From the NCBI GenBank assembly GCA_031261455.1, contig JAISJP010000007.1:186001-250000 (forward strand): 64,000 nt of DNA, read 5' to 3'. Made by a program: the position numbers and the translations under genes. A model generated the notes under the pieces. The model made no database searches. It was not told the DNA's origin and saw nothing but the letters and a program-made list of their open reading frames with translations. This DNA comes from Propionibacteriaceae bacterium (lineage in GTDB: Bacteria; Actinomycetota; Actinomycetes; Propionibacteriales; Propionibacteriaceae). Below, piece after piece: positions 1-9,166 of the stretch. The stretch's first letter is position 1, and each line of letters begins with the position of its first letter.

Positions 1-480
1 GTTCTTGCGATAGGCCAGCCCACGCTCAAAGAAGCGGTTGAACAGCCACTGGGTCCAGCGGTAGTACTCCGGGTCGGAGGTGTGCAGTTCACTCGACCAG
101 TCGAAACTCAGCCCGTAACGCTTGAACGACGTCTTCTGCGTAGCGATGTTGCCATACGTCCACCGAGCCGGATGCTCGTTGTTCTTGATGGCAGCGTTCT
201 CGGCGGGCAGACCAAAGGAGTCCCAGCCAATCGGGTGGAACACCTCAAAGCCCTGCATGCGCCACAGGCGTGCGGGAATGTCGCCCATCGCGAACGCCTC
301 GGCATGGCCCATGTGCAGGTCGCCCGACGGGTAGGAGAACATGTCAAGCACGTAGCGTCGCTCTTTGCCGCTGTCCTCGTTGATTGAGAATGTGCCGTCG
401 CTCTCCCAGAACGCCTGCCATTTGACCTGCGCCGCGTCCGCGTCATACGTGGGACGCGTGGGTGCCTCTTGCTCGCTCAC
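1..480 (-). CDS. leuS: leucyl-tRNA synthetase, N-terminal part
   Basis: Cytoplasmic class I aminoacyl-tRNA synthetase that charges tRNA-Leu. Only the first 160 codons lie in the window; the rest runs off the left edge. The translation has the family N-terminus, with the ATP-binding HIGH-type motif seen as HMGH just after the segment [15 protein letters not shown], followed by [16 protein letters not shown], which is characteristic of LeuRS. The start is a GTG with a purine-rich ribosome site (AGGAG) about nine bases upstream. Nothing unusual is visible. Confidence 0.95.
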   Translation of the reverse strand, partial: MSEQEAPTRPTYDADAAQVKWQAFWESDGTFSINEDSGKERRYVLDMFSYPSGDLHMGHAEAFAMGDIPARLWRMQGFEVFHPIGWDSFGLPAENAAIKNNEHPARWTYGNIATQKTSFKRYGLSFDWSSELHTSDPEYYRWTQWLFNRFFERGLAYRKN

Positions 481-694
481 TTTTCTGCTCTCCTGCTCTC
501 ACCAAACGAGAGACCAACTTGCACACGCGCTCTCGTCCGAGGGGTAATTCTACTTCCCCAACCGGACGCCAACGCACTCGGACCGGCTGCGCATGTCTTG
601 CGCGATAAATCTTGGCGCAGTTGGCCTCACTTACCTCATCTGCATCCCGGAACTTCGGCGGTACAACAAGAAAGACATCTCGATGCCACCAATC

Positions 695-1240
695 TCACTT
701 ACTCATCTGTAACTCCTCCCACTTGGACGGCGGCAAGTGCCGCAAGTACGCGCCCAACAACAGCGGAAACAGCCGATAATCCGGTGCGAGCGCCAGCCCA
801 CGATCAAGGCAACGTTTGAAGACATTTCGCTCCCCTGCCAGCCAGGCCGACAACGCCGCCAACGCCAACGGCGCTGCCACGGCCTCAGGTGGTGCCACAC
901 TGGCAACCAGCAACCACAAGCCAAGGTGTGCCCGTGCCGAGCGTGTACTCATGCCACGAGACACCTCGTCACGCACGGACGACAATCGCACACACTGAGC
1001 CAACTCGATCAACTGCTGCTTGGAGATCGCACCACTGCCGTGCCCAACATCGACGTCACCACCGCCACAACCGCCACCGCAACGGCCATCATCACTGGCA
1101 CAACGGCCATAACTGCCCACGCAACGCCCCTGATCGCTGCGCCCGTCACCAGCTACTAGAGCGGCCGCAACCAACTGCGTTGCCCTTACACAAACTTTGC
1201 TCATCACACCTAAACAATGAGGCGATGGCACCAAAACCAT
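695..1240 (-). pseudogene. DUF4192 protein remnant (C-terminal domain only)
   Basis: The last ~85 residues match the C-terminal half of the actinobacterial DUF4192 family: AHLGLWLLVASVAPPEAVAA, a stretch rich in Ala and Leu ending LAALSAWLAGERN, then RCLDRGLALAPDYRL. Family members are normally about 330-380 residues. Here the N-terminal domain is missing, and the upstream half is a Gly/Cys-rich stretch (GRCGGGCGGGDVDVG) unlike the family. No convincing ribosome site precedes any start, so the true start is uncertain (ATG at 1240, 1204 or 952). I read it as a decayed or truncated copy, although a short functional protein cannot be excluded. The function of the family is unknown. Confidence 0.5.
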
Positions 1241-1257
1241 CCGCGAACGCGTCAACC

Positions 1258-1317
1258 TGTGGAAAACTCAAGCGGAGCACGTGACACCACGCTCAACTGG
1301 CGTCAACCTGTGGATAA
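1258..1317. repeat. pair of DnaA-box-like sites in a direct repeat
   Basis: The sequence GTCAACCTGTGGA occurs twice, 51 bases apart. The second copy reads TGTGGATAA at 1309-1317, the exact complement of the consensus DnaA box TTATCCACA. The first reads TGTGGAAAA at 1258-1266, a one-base variant. They lie between the DUF4192 remnant and the downstream membrane protein gene. DnaA binding is inferred from sequence only. Confidence 0.5.
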
Positions 1318-1373
1318 CCTAGGACTAGCCCCACAACGCCCCTACGACGCGGCGGCAAGAACCGAGCTACGGC

Positions 1374-1379
1374 TAGACT
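1374..1379 (+). promoter_or_regulatory. -10 box TAGACT, probable leaderless start
   Basis: TAGACT ends ten bases before the ATG of the membrane protein gene at 1390, and no ribosome site is visible between them. One of thirteen similar boxes in the window. Confidence 0.5.
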
Positions 1380-1389
1380 TGTCGTTGTT

Positions 1390-2031
1390 ATGACTGATCC
1401 GAGTGCGCGTCTGCCGGGGCAACGCTTTCGCAACCCACCCAACGCGGCCGCCCCCGTTCCCGATCAGGTTGAAAGCCAACTGACGCGCAAGGCCAGCTCA
1501 ACGGCCGTCGCGCCCACCATTCAGCGTTACCGCACAACGCGGCCCGTCGTCGCCATTCTTGCCGGGCTCGCGGCCATCGCCCTGGTGGCGTCGGTCATCT
1601 GGGTTGGCACCCGTCCAGACCCGAATGTCACCCCGCCAACGCCAACCCCGTCGCCCGCTGAAACCGACTCTGGCAAGCACACTCCCTCCCCCGGTGGGCA
1701 GGGAGTGGAGTTTGAGTCCAGCCTTGACGACGCCACCGGCTACTGGGAGATCATCTCCTACAGTTGGGACGCCAGCGGCACCACCGTCAGCATCAAAATG
1801 CGCATCACGCTCGACGAGGGCGCCAGTTTCTCGTGGTCCTTCTTTGCGCTGGACAACGCGGCTGCGGACATCTTCTACCCGGTCAGCGACTCCGGGTTTG
1901 ACGAGGGCAGGTTGTATACCGGTGAGAGTGTGACGGGCACCGTGAAGTTCCGACTGCCCAAGGCGGACTCGACGATCTACCTAGCCAACCGCAACGAACG
2001 TCAGTTGGCAGCACTCGTCATCAAGGCCTAG
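1390..2031 (+). CDS. membrane-anchored protein, function unknown
   Basis: A 213-residue protein with a cytoplasmic N-terminus rich in Pro and Arg, one membrane segment at about residues 53-75 (VVAILAGLAAIALVASVIWV), a Pro/Thr-rich linker (PTPTPSPAE) and an extracellular C-terminal domain of about 110 residues. That domain looks like the beta-sandwich DUF4352-type fold found in actinobacterial surface proteins, but I do not recognise it firmly. The start is a near-leaderless ATG. The gene converges on the malic enzyme gene and their last four bases overlap. No function is assigned. Confidence 0.75.
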   Translation: MTDPSARLPGQRFRNPPNAAAPVPDQVESQLTRKASSTAVAPTIQRYRTTRPVVAILAGLAAIALVASVIWVGTRPDPNVTPPTPTPSPAETDSGKHTPSPGGQGVEFESSLDDATGYWEIISYSWDASGTTVSIKMRITLDEGASFSWSFFALDNAAADIFYPVSDSGFDEGRLYTGESVTGTVKFRLPKADSTIYLANRNERQLAALVIKA

Positions 2032-3737
2032 GTCAGCTCCAACTCCGGGTAGTCCGGGAACCAGACATGCTCACCGATGGCTGCCAGCGCCTCATCCAAC
2101 GGGACCTGCGCGCTTCCCTCGGCGCACGCCTGCCGCACTACTGCCTCGGCTATGCGGACAGCGATCTCACGCACGCGTGACAGGTTGGGCAGCAGCGGCG
2201 AACCTACCGAGTGATCAGTCAACACGTCGGATAGCGCCTGAGCGGCCACCACAGTGGCAGTGCGGGTGATGCGGGTAGGGTGACATGACATTGCGCCCAA
2301 CCCGATACCGGGGAAGATGAGCACGTTGTTGGTCTGGGCAATGTCGTGCTTGACTCCCTCAAACTCCACCGGCTCATGCACGCCCGGCGCGGCGGTCAAC
2401 GCCCGTCCACCCGACCACCGGATGATGTCGGCAACATCGGCCTCAGCCAGACTAGTCGGCTGCGACAGCGGCAGAATGATGGGATGCGCGGTAGTGGCGC
2501 TCATATGTTCCACGATCTCGCGTGTAATGACCCCAGCCTGATTGCTGCCGTGCCCGATCAGCACTGTGGGGTGGATATAACGCACCACGTCGCCCAGACC
2601 GACATGTCCAGGCCGGTTCAGCGTCCATGTGTCAGCTTCAGCTGGGTCGCGCGCAAACGGGTCTTGGAACTTCCACATCTTGGTGCCACGTTGCAGCAGC
2701 CCGCCGTTGGAGTCGATGATCCAGAAGTGCGACTTGGCCTCTTCTTCGCTGATGCCCTGATTGACCATCACGCGGATGAGCAAGTTTGCCACGCCAACAC
2801 CCGCCGAGTCGGCGCCCATAATGACGATGCGCTGGTCGGCGAGCGACTCGCCGCTCACCTTGAGCCCACTCAGCACGGCGGCAGTGGCCACGCTGGCGGT
2901 GCCCTGAATGTCGTCGTTGTACGACAAAGTGACGTCACGGTAGCCGTAGAAGATGCGGTGAGCGTTGGCGTCCTCGAAGTCTTCCCAGTGAATCATGGCG
3001 TTGGGGAACACCCGATTGACGGACTTGACGAACGCCGCGATGAACGCCTCGTAGGCAGGACCACGAACCCGCTCGTGATGCAGCCCTAGGTAGCCAGGCT
3101 CGTTTAGCAAGTCTTGATTGTCGGTGCCGTTATCGATGACAACTGGCAGGATACGCAGCGGGTGGATGCCCGCAGCAGTGGTGTAAAGCACGGACTTGGA
3201 GACGGCGACGATGACGCCACCAACGCCCTGGTCACCCAGCGCCATCACCGACTCGGAGTCCGTGACGACGATCAAGTCAACGTCGTCAGCACTGCGACCG
3301 TAGGCCAACAGCGAGGCCTCGATGTCTGCTGGATGATCAATGTCTAAGAAGACGCCACGCGGGCGTAGGAACCACTGCGAGTACTGCCGCACCGCGTCAC
3401 CGATGGTCGCCCCAGTGTAGATGGGCAACAACTCGTCGAGGTGGTCGTGCAGCACGCGGTAGAACAGCACCTGATTGCGGTCCAATAGGTTGTTGAGGAA
3501 GACGTACTTGGCTAGGTCGGTGGATTGTGCCACCAGCTGTGTGTAGACGCGACGCATCTGGGCCTCGATGTCGAGCACTTCGGGTGGAAGCAGGCCGGTC
3601 AGCCCCAACTCCTGCCGCTGCTCGTAGGTGAATGCAGTGCCCCTGTTGATGCCACGGGTGTGCAGCACGGCGCGTCCGCGATCCGCGATCTCGGCAACCC
3701 ACTCGTTTCCGCGTTGAACAATCTGGTAGTCAGCCAT
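2028..3737 (-). CDS. NAD(P)-dependent malic enzyme
   Basis: Oxidatively decarboxylates malate to pyruvate, reducing NAD or NADP, in the cytosol. At 569 residues it has the long single-domain form typical of NAD-dependent (SfcA/MaeA-like) enzymes. Visible active-site elements are the YT motif near residue 107, catalytic Lys181 (AVSKSVLYTTAAGI), metal ligands Glu252 and Asp253 in HWEDFEDANAH, Asp276 in YNDDIQGTASV, and the dinucleotide-binding loop GADSAGVGVANLL near 308-320. All catalytic residues are present. The YTP motif reads YTGATIG, a mild departure. Coenzyme preference cannot be told from sequence alone. The start ATG follows a TAGAGT box by six bases. Confidence 0.92.
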   Translation of the reverse strand: MADYQIVQRGNEWVAEIADRGRAVLHTRGINRGTAFTYEQRQELGLTGLLPPEVLDIEAQMRRVYTQLVAQSTDLAKYVFLNNLLDRNQVLFYRVLHDHLDELLPIYTGATIGDAVRQYSQWFLRPRGVFLDIDHPADIEASLLAYGRSADDVDLIVVTDSESVMALGDQGVGGVIVAVSKSVLYTTAAGIHPLRILPVVIDNGTDNQDLLNEPGYLGLHHERVRGPAYEAFIAAFVKSVNRVFPNAMIHWEDFEDANAHRIFYGYRDVTLSYNDDIQGTASVATAAVLSGLKVSGESLADQRIVIMGADSAGVGVANLLIRVMVNQGISEEEAKSHFWIIDSNGGLLQRGTKMWKFQDPFARDPAEADTWTLNRPGHVGLGDVVRYIHPTVLIGHGSNQAGVITREIVEHMSATTAHPIILPLSQPTSLAEADVADIIRWSGGRALTAAPGVHEPVEFEGVKHDIAQTNNVLIFPGIGLGAMSCHPTRITRTATVVAAQALSDVLTDHSVGSPLLPNLSRVREIAVRIAEAVVRQACAEGSAQVPLDEALAAIGEHVWFPDYPELELT

Positions 3738-3743
3738 ACGTCC

Positions 3744-3749
3744 ACTCTA
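3744..3749 (-). promoter_or_regulatory. -10 box TAGAGT, probable leaderless start
   Basis: Read on the minus strand, TAGAGT is followed after six bases by the ATG of the malic enzyme gene; no ribosome site fits in the gap. Confidence 0.45.
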
Positions 3750-3803
3750 GTCTCTTAGCGGCCTCTCGGCAGCCCAAATCGGACCAAGCGTTCCGGTTGC
3801 TGC

Positions 3804-5021
3804 TCAACGCTTGGCAAACAGCGCCTTCAGATTGACTGCCTTGGAGTACGAGATTGACCCCTGCTTGAAGATGATGACCGACAGACGTAGGCACGCCAGC
3901 GCGGCGGCGAAGATGATGGCAACAGCGATGAGGCCCTCCGTCCACGTGAGTGACCCGGTGGCGTTGCGAATCATGCCGGTGATGGCAGCAGAGAACGGGA
4001 AGTACGTCAAGAACTTGACCGCCAGCGACTCCGGCGAGGACACGATCAGCATAAACGCCCAGAACGGCATGACGGATAACAACATGACTGCGGAGAACGC
4101 CCCACCGGCATCTTGCGCGGTCGGCATGGCCGCCCCGACAGCGCTGGAGGCCGCAGCAAACAGGGCGTAACCCGCCAGCAACAGCAACGCACCCAAGACC
4201 ATAGCCTGTGGCTCAAACACCAAGTCAGAGAAGCTGAACCCCTCCAGTCCGATGACCTGCGGGAACACCGCAGCAACTATCACGGTGGGCACCAGCAGCA
4301 CCGCGATCTGCACGATACCAAGGATGAACACGCTGATCAGCTTGCCCGCGAGCAGGCTCGTCGGGTCGATGGTGGTGAGAATCATCTCGGTGACCCGGTT
4401 CTCTTTCTCTTCCAACGTGCTGGTGAGCATCTTGTTGCCCAGCAGCACGATGATCAGGAAGAACAGCACCAAGAATGCGACGGGGGCAATCATCCCCATG
4501 AAACCGCCGGTCTCGACACCGTCACGATAGATCGTTGACTCTGAAGGAATCTGCCCTAACGAGATCTGAACCTGCTTTGGGTCCCCCAGCGACTCTTGCA
4601 CACTCAACTGCAACAGTGTCTTGGCGACCGACTCGTAACTCATGGAGTTGAGAATGCCAATGTCAACGCCATACACCTGGACGGGCGTGACCGACGGGTC
4701 TGCGGGGATGTCGAAGAACGCGTCAAGCGTGCCATCCTTGACAGCTGAGATGCCTGCCTCCGGATCGGTGATAGCCGTGCCGCCCATGGTCTGGGCGATC
4801 TGCGGTTTGACTAGCCCGGATGCGTCCACATAAGAAAAAGTGAATCCGGCGTCCTCGCCTTGATTGTCTATGGTTTCCTGACCGGACATCGACGAGAACA
4901 TCGACACCATAAAGATTGCGATGATGCCCAACGGGCCGAGCAGGCTCATCACCCAGAAGAGAGGCTTCTTCAGCGTCCGCGAGATCTCGAAGCCGACGAC
5001 GGTTTTCAGATTGCTGTTCAT
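3804..5021 (-). CDS. ABC-2 type permease (NatB/YhaP-like)
   Basis: Integral membrane half of an ABC exporter, 405 residues. It has one N-terminal membrane helix (around residues 20-45), a large extracytoplasmic domain of about 130 residues and a C-terminal cluster of five or more helices that starts at MGMIAPVAFLVLFFLIIVLL. The segment NKMLTSTLEEKENRVTEMIL is the hallmark of the NatB/YhaP family (sodium or drug exporters). It sits 14 bases downstream of the ATPase gene in the same direction, so the two form one transporter operon. The substrate is unknown; family members export Na+, antibiotics or peptides. Confidence 0.9.
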   Translation of the reverse strand: MNSNLKTVVGFEISRTLKKPLFWVMSLLGPLGIIAIFMVSMFSSMSGQETIDNQGEDAGFTFSYVDASGLVKPQIAQTMGGTAITDPEAGISAVKDGTLDAFFDIPADPSVTPVQVYGVDIGILNSMSYESVAKTLLQLSVQESLGDPKQVQISLGQIPSESTIYRDGVETGGFMGMIAPVAFLVLFFLIIVLLGNKMLTSTLEEKENRVTEMILTTIDPTSLLAGKLISVFILGIVQIAVLLVPTVIVAAVFPQVIGLEGFSFSDLVFEPQAMVLGALLLLAGYALFAAASSAVGAAMPTAQDAGGAFSAVMLLSVMPFWAFMLIVSSPESLAVKFLTYFPFSAAITGMIRNATGSLTWTEGLIAVAIIFAAALACLRLSVIIFKQGSISYSKAVNLKALFAKR

Positions 5022-5035
5022 GGCGTTGCTCCCCC

Positions 5036-5941
5036 TCAGTCCTGAATCGCGTCTTCGCCGTAGACCTCGACAAAGATCGAGTCAAGGCTGCGTCTGGTCG
5101 GTTCAAAGGAGCGCACCCGCACGCCAGAGGACACCAGCGAGGTGAGCAGGTCGGTGGTGTCCGCGCCCAGCGGGTCGATCTCGACGTTGCCGTTGGTTTG
5201 GCTGATGATGCGGTAGCTGCTGGACTCCGGCAGTGTGCCGTCCACTTGCGCACGAACTACCGTGCCTCCGAACTCCTCCTGCACCTCGACGACCGTGCCA
5301 TACGCCCTGGAGACGCCGTCTTTCAGCAGCAAGATGCGGTCGCAAAGGCGCTCAACTTCGTCCATCTGATGCGTGATCATGATGATGGTGGCACCGGCCG
5401 CCTTGCGCTCCTCAATGATGCCCATCAACAGACGGCGATTGACCGGGTCGAAGCCCTTGGTTGGCTCGTCAAGGATCAGCAGTTTGGGGTCGTTCATGAT
5501 GGTGACGCCAAGCTGCACCTTCTGTTGCTGACCGCCGGAGAGCTTCTCCAGTTTGACGCCCGCCTTGTCGGCCAACTCGACGCGTTCCAAGTAGTCGAGC
5601 GAGAACTTGCGGGCCGCAGCAGCGCTCATGCCCTTGAGCCGACCGAAGTAGCTCATGGTGTCGATGACGCTCTCCTTCTTGTAAAGGCCGCGTTCCTCGG
5701 GCAGGTATCCCAGCGCGCCAGACACGCCGGGCCTGAAGGGGGCACCGTAGACGTTCAACACTCCAGCGGTGGGCGTGTAGATTCCCAGCAGGGCGCGTAC
5801 GGTGGTCGTCTTTCCAGACCCGTTGGAGCCGAGAAAGCCGAACGTCTCGCCTGCGTACACGTCAAAAGACAGCCCTTTGATGACCTCGACATCGCCAAAA
5901 CGCATGAAGAAGCCGTCCACGTGGACAACGTTTTCGCTCAT
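5036..5941 (-). CDS. ABC transporter ATP-binding protein (NatA-like)
   Basis: ATPase partner of the downstream ABC-2 permease, about 301 residues. It has the Walker A motif GSNGSGKTTT, the Q-loop region, the signature LSGGQQQKVQ, Walker B LLILDEPTKGFDP and an H-loop in IMITHQMDE. A C-terminal DUF4162-like extension follows, as in NatA/YhaQ proteins. I chose the ATG that gives MSENVVHV because an upstream in-frame start adds 18 residues unlike the family. It is the first gene of a two-gene operon. Confidence 0.92.
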   Translation of the reverse strand: MSENVVHVDGFFMRFGDVEVIKGLSFDVYAGETFGFLGSNGSGKTTTVRALLGIYTPTAGVLNVYGAPFRPGVSGALGYLPEERGLYKKESVIDTMSYFGRLKGMSAAAARKFSLDYLERVELADKAGVKLEKLSGGQQQKVQLGVTIMNDPKLLILDEPTKGFDPVNRRLLMGIIEERKAAGATIIMITHQMDEVERLCDRILLLKDGVSRAYGTVVEVQEEFGGTVVRAQVDGTLPESSSYRIISQTNGNVEIDPLGADTTDLLTSLVSSGVRVRSFEPTRRSLDSIFVEVYGEDAIQD

Positions 5942-6034
5942 TAGACAATTCTCGCATAGGCGAGGTGTCACTAGCTGTCTCAACGCGTGAGACAAAACGA
6001 TTGCGAACGGTGTAGACCGCGCGAACGTCCGGTA

Positions 6035-6595
6035 CTAGATAAACGTTACTTTTTCCGGATGGATAGCGTGCTGTGGCCTAGGCTCTCCGGCTTCGTAGCC
6101 CAGCAAGATGCCCATGGCGGGACGATGGCCCGCCGGGATGTTCAACTGCGCGTACGGACCTTGCGTTTCGCGATCAATGATTGCCCCTGGAATGGATGCG
6201 ACGATGCAGGAATCCACGCCCAGCGCCTTGGCCGCGATAGCGATGGTGCCCACCGCGATGCCGACGTCCAAACCGGAACTGGCGATACCCTCGCGTGGCT
6301 CAGCAGTGATGACCAGCAGCACCGGTGCGCCGTAGTAGAGCTTGCCACCCCGACTCAGCGTGCGCTCGTAGCCCACTTGGTCGGTGGCTTTCAGCGTTGC
6401 CAGACCGTACTCTTCCATCTGCGCGACGACCGTGGGATCGGTAACAAAAATGAAGTGCCAAGGCTCGCTGTCGCGGGCGCTCGGGGCGCGCAGTGCGGCG
6501 TCGGCTATCTGGTCCAGCACCTCGCGTGGCACGGCCTTGTCCGCAAAGTTGCGCACAGAATACCTAGCGGCGATTACATCAAGAGTCTCGGTCAT
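6035..6595 (-). CDS. nitroreductase family protein
   Basis: FMN-dependent NAD(P)H oxidoreductase of the nitroreductase fold, about 186 residues with the start that gives MTETLDVIAARYS. The phosphate-binding N-terminal motif RYSVRNF and the APSARDSEPWHFIFV segment are characteristic of the family, and a C-terminal MGILLGYEAGEP motif closes the fold. Physiological substrates of the family vary (nitroaromatics, quinones, flavin), and none can be assigned. A longer start at 6628 is possible but adds residues without family support. It is probably monocistronic. Confidence 0.88.
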   Translation of the reverse strand: MTETLDVIAARYSVRNFADKAVPREVLDQIADAALRAPSARDSEPWHFIFVTDPTVVAQMEEYGLATLKATDQVGYERTLSRGGKLYYGAPVLLVITAEPREGIASSGLDVGIAVGTIAIAAKALGVDSCIVASIPGAIIDRETQGPYAQLNIPAGHRPAMGILLGYEAGEPRPQHAIHPEKVTFI

Positions 6596-6855
6596 GGGAA
6601 ACGGCCCCGTCCTTTCTGGATCGAGCATCAGTCACACTGACGCCTAGCAATCCAGACTCTACTCCCGCACGCGGGCGCGCGAAACGACTTTTGCCAAACA
6701 GCGGACTCTGCGTCAAACAACGGCCCCCATCCCTCATCACCCTGCGGGTAGTTGCTTAGGTCCACTCTCAAGCCGCGTGGATCCTGCAACAGCTCTTCGC
6801 TGGCGCGCAATGACGGTGGAGACTGGGGCCCAAGCAGGGCGCCAAGTCAGTGAGT

Positions 6856-7839
6856 TCAGTGCTTCAGGGACGGCACCAGTTCGATGCGCTGTGGCTCTTC
6901 ACTCGGGTTCACGGCCAACTCTGCGGCCTTCTGGCCGAGTTCGTACATCGGCAGATGCACTAGGGACACCGGCAACGACTGGGGGTTGCCAGTCTTGGCA
7001 TCGCCGTAGCCAATCACGTCAGCATCTGCTGGGGCCACACCGCCGTTGACTAGCGCGCGGTACGCTCCGTAGGCCAAGAACTCGTCGCCCGCAAAGATGG
7101 CGTCGATCTTGGTACCTGAGGCAAGCTGGTCCGCAACCAACTTGTGTCCTTCGGCGAAGGTTGCACTCTGGCTGCCAACCTTGGTGATGATCTGATTGAA
7201 GTTCAGTCCGGCGTCCTGGACTGCCTTGCTAACACCAGCAGTGACCTTCGCAGTCGCCTCACACGTGAGGTCGTCCTCTACGTAAAGGATGTTGCGATAT
7301 CCCTTTTCGAGCAGGCTCGTGATCGCCAAGGCGGCACCGGCAGCGTGGTCGATGCCCACAGACGACAGCACAGCGCTAGACTCAATGGTGTCGAGCAACA
7401 CGATGTTGCGCCCCCCCGCACCGGCGGCTTCAAGGGAGCTGAAGTCCGTGCCAGCGGGGCGAACCACCAAGGCGGAGACACGCTGACGCTCGTAGAAATC
7501 AATGTAGTGAGCCTGCCGGGCAGCCTCACCGTGCGAGCCAGAAACCATCAGCATCCACATAGCGTCGCGCAACGAGTCATCCATACCCCGGATGGTCTCG
7601 GCAGCGTACGGGTTTCCAAGGTCGCGCATCACTGCGCCAACAGCCAAAGACCTGCCCAGGCGAAGTTGACGAGCTGCAGTATCTGGGATGAAACCTAGGC
7701 GTTCAATGCAGCCCTTGACGCGTTCCAACGTCTCAGGCTTCACAACTTGGGGGTGATTGATAACGTTCGATACGGTCGCGATTGACATACCCGCTGCTGC
7801 GGCTACATCCTTGATCGTAACCCTTTTGGATGTGGACAT
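6856..7839 (-). CDS. LacI-family transcriptional regulator
   Basis: Repressor-type DNA-binding protein of about 327 residues. The N-terminal LacI helix-turn-helix is clear (VTIKDVAAAAGMSIATVSNV) with the hinge helix TAARQLRLGRS, followed by a periplasmic-binding-protein-like sugar sensor domain. The chosen ATG has a strong ribosome site (AAGGAGG); an upstream start would add 26 residues ahead of the DNA-binding domain. No sugar transporter or catabolic gene is adjacent, so its target and ligand cannot be inferred from context. Members usually sense sugars or nucleosides. Confidence 0.92.
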   Translation of the reverse strand: MSTSKRVTIKDVAAAAGMSIATVSNVINHPQVVKPETLERVKGCIERLGFIPDTAARQLRLGRSLAVGAVMRDLGNPYAAETIRGMDDSLRDAMWMLMVSGSHGEAARQAHYIDFYERQRVSALVVRPAGTDFSSLEAAGAGGRNIVLLDTIESSAVLSSVGIDHAAGAALAITSLLEKGYRNILYVEDDLTCEATAKVTAGVSKAVQDAGLNFNQIITKVGSQSATFAEGHKLVADQLASGTKIDAIFAGDEFLAYGAYRALVNGGVAPADADVIGYGDAKTGNPQSLPVSLVHLPMYELGQKAAELAVNPSEEPQRIELVPSLKH

Positions 7840-8179
7840 TGACGTGTATTCCCTCCTTGTGCTGCGCAGGATCTGGTACTGCTGCTTCTCCACCACGAGT
7901 TGCATAAGCCCATTCAAGCCACGACCTGCGTGAAGTCTGACCTGAGGGCGTACTGCTTACCTAATACTGCCAATACATAATTATGCTTGTTTGACGCCCC
8001 GCGCACAACACGCCGACCGTTTCACTTCCAGCGAAATATCGGCCAAACGTTCATGAAAACGACGTCTGAGCACGCCGTCCAGAATAATTGAACGTTGCGA
8101 AAAGACACGGCAGAGTTGAATGGTTTTCTCTAACAGCGTAAGTCTGGCGCCGATGACACCTCGCCCGCTTGAGGTACGC
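7840..8179. other. gene-free stretch between lacI-type gene and dapA
   Basis: No credible gene. Two AACGTT cores (8046-8051 and 8091-8096) resemble the centre of LacI-family operators, but neither sits in a clear palindrome, so any operator role is a guess. The region is more AT-rich than its surroundings and should hold the promoter of the regulator. Confidence 0.4.
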
Positions 8180-9073
8180 TCAGGACAAGAATGTGTCAAG
8201 CAGGCCCGCAAAGGCCGCTTTCTCGGCGTCCGAGGCGGGCGGAAGAGGCTGACGGACCAGACGATTGGGCAGCAAACCAAGGTGTTCCAGGCCAGCCTTC
8301 ACCAACATGCAACCCTGAGTAGCGAACACCCCCGTGTACACCGGCAACGCCTTCTGGAAGTTAGCGATTGCGGCGGTGGTGTCGCCCGCGAGCCAGTCAG
8401 CGATAACCTGTGCCGTCACCGCGCCAGTAAAGTGCGTCGAGGTGCCCACCACACCGACGCCTCCGATGGAGAGGATCGGCAACAGCAGCGCGTCGTCACC
8501 GGCGTAGTAGTCCAGTCCGGTGGCCGCGATGACCGCTGCGGACGACGGCAGGTCTTTCTTGGCATCCTTCACAGCGACGATGTTGGGGTGCTCGGCCAAC
8601 TTGATCAATGATTTCTGTTCCACCGGACGACCTACGCGATGCGGGATGTCATAGACGATGATGCCCAATTCGGTGGCGTCGGCGACCGAGAGGAAGTGCG
8701 AAATTATGCCATCCTGCGGGGGCAACGAGTAGTACGGCGTGACCACCAGTAGGCCGTCGGCACCGGCAGCTTTCGCTTCCTTAGCAAGACCGACGGTGTG
8801 GTTGGTGTCATTAGTGCCCACACCGGTGACCACCTTGGCGCGGTTGCCCACCTCGACCTTCACCGCCTCAATGAGCGCAAATTTCTCATCGTGATAGGTG
8901 GTGGGGGCCTCACCCGTCGTCCCATTGACGATGATGGTGTCGTTGTGCATCTCGTCGACAAGATAGGCAGCCAGACGCTTAGCAGAAACTAGGTCCACAC
9001 GCAGATCGTCATCGTAAGGCGTAACCATTGCGGTCGCCAACCGGCCAAAACGTGGAGTTGAGTGCTCGCTCAT
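8180..9073 (-). CDS. dapA: 4-hydroxy-tetrahydrodipicolinate synthase
   Basis: First committed step of the diaminopimelate/lysine branch: condenses aspartate semialdehyde with pyruvate. The 297-residue TIM-barrel protein has the GTTGEAPTT motif (residues 51-59), Tyr141 in VYDIPHRVGR and the Schiff-base Lys169 in VAVKDAKKD. Its product feeds peptidoglycan cross-links and lysine. dapB, the next step, is present at 52 kb but not adjacent. In many actinobacteria dapA lies beside the RNase J gene; here the two are about 40 kb apart. I chose the ATG giving MSEHSTPRF; longer in-frame starts run into unrelated sequence. Confidence 0.95.
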   Translation of the reverse strand: MSEHSTPRFGRLATAMVTPYDDDLRVDLVSAKRLAAYLVDEMHNDTIIVNGTTGEAPTTYHDEKFALIEAVKVEVGNRAKVVTGVGTNDTNHTVGLAKEAKAAGADGLLVVTPYYSLPPQDGIISHFLSVADATELGIIVYDIPHRVGRPVEQKSLIKLAEHPNIVAVKDAKKDLPSSAAVIAATGLDYYAGDDALLLPILSIGGVGVVGTSTHFTGAVTAQVIADWLAGDTTAAIANFQKALPVYTGVFATQGCMLVKAGLEHLGLLPNRLVRQPLPPASDAEKAAFAGLLDTFLS

Positions 9074-9154
9074 AGAACTCAATGCTATACCAGAACTAAA
9101 CGCCGACTTGAGGGATGACCGGCAGGTGGCAGGCCAACGCGCGCCTTGGCGCTC

Positions 9155-9160
9155 TAGAAT
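9155..9160 (+). promoter_or_regulatory. -10 box TAGAAT, probable leaderless start
   Basis: TAGAAT ends six bases before the GTG start of the methyltransferase gene at 9167; there is no room for a ribosome site. Confidence 0.5.
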
Positions 9161-9166
9161 GAAGCC

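Noticed and set aside
5198..5944. 248-codon plus-strand frame over the ABC ATPase gene
   Set aside because: Lies fully inside a gene with all ABC motifs; no independent evidence.
8041..8100. LacI-type operators upstream of the regulator gene
   Set aside because: Two AACGTT cores are present but without flanking symmetry; too short to support.
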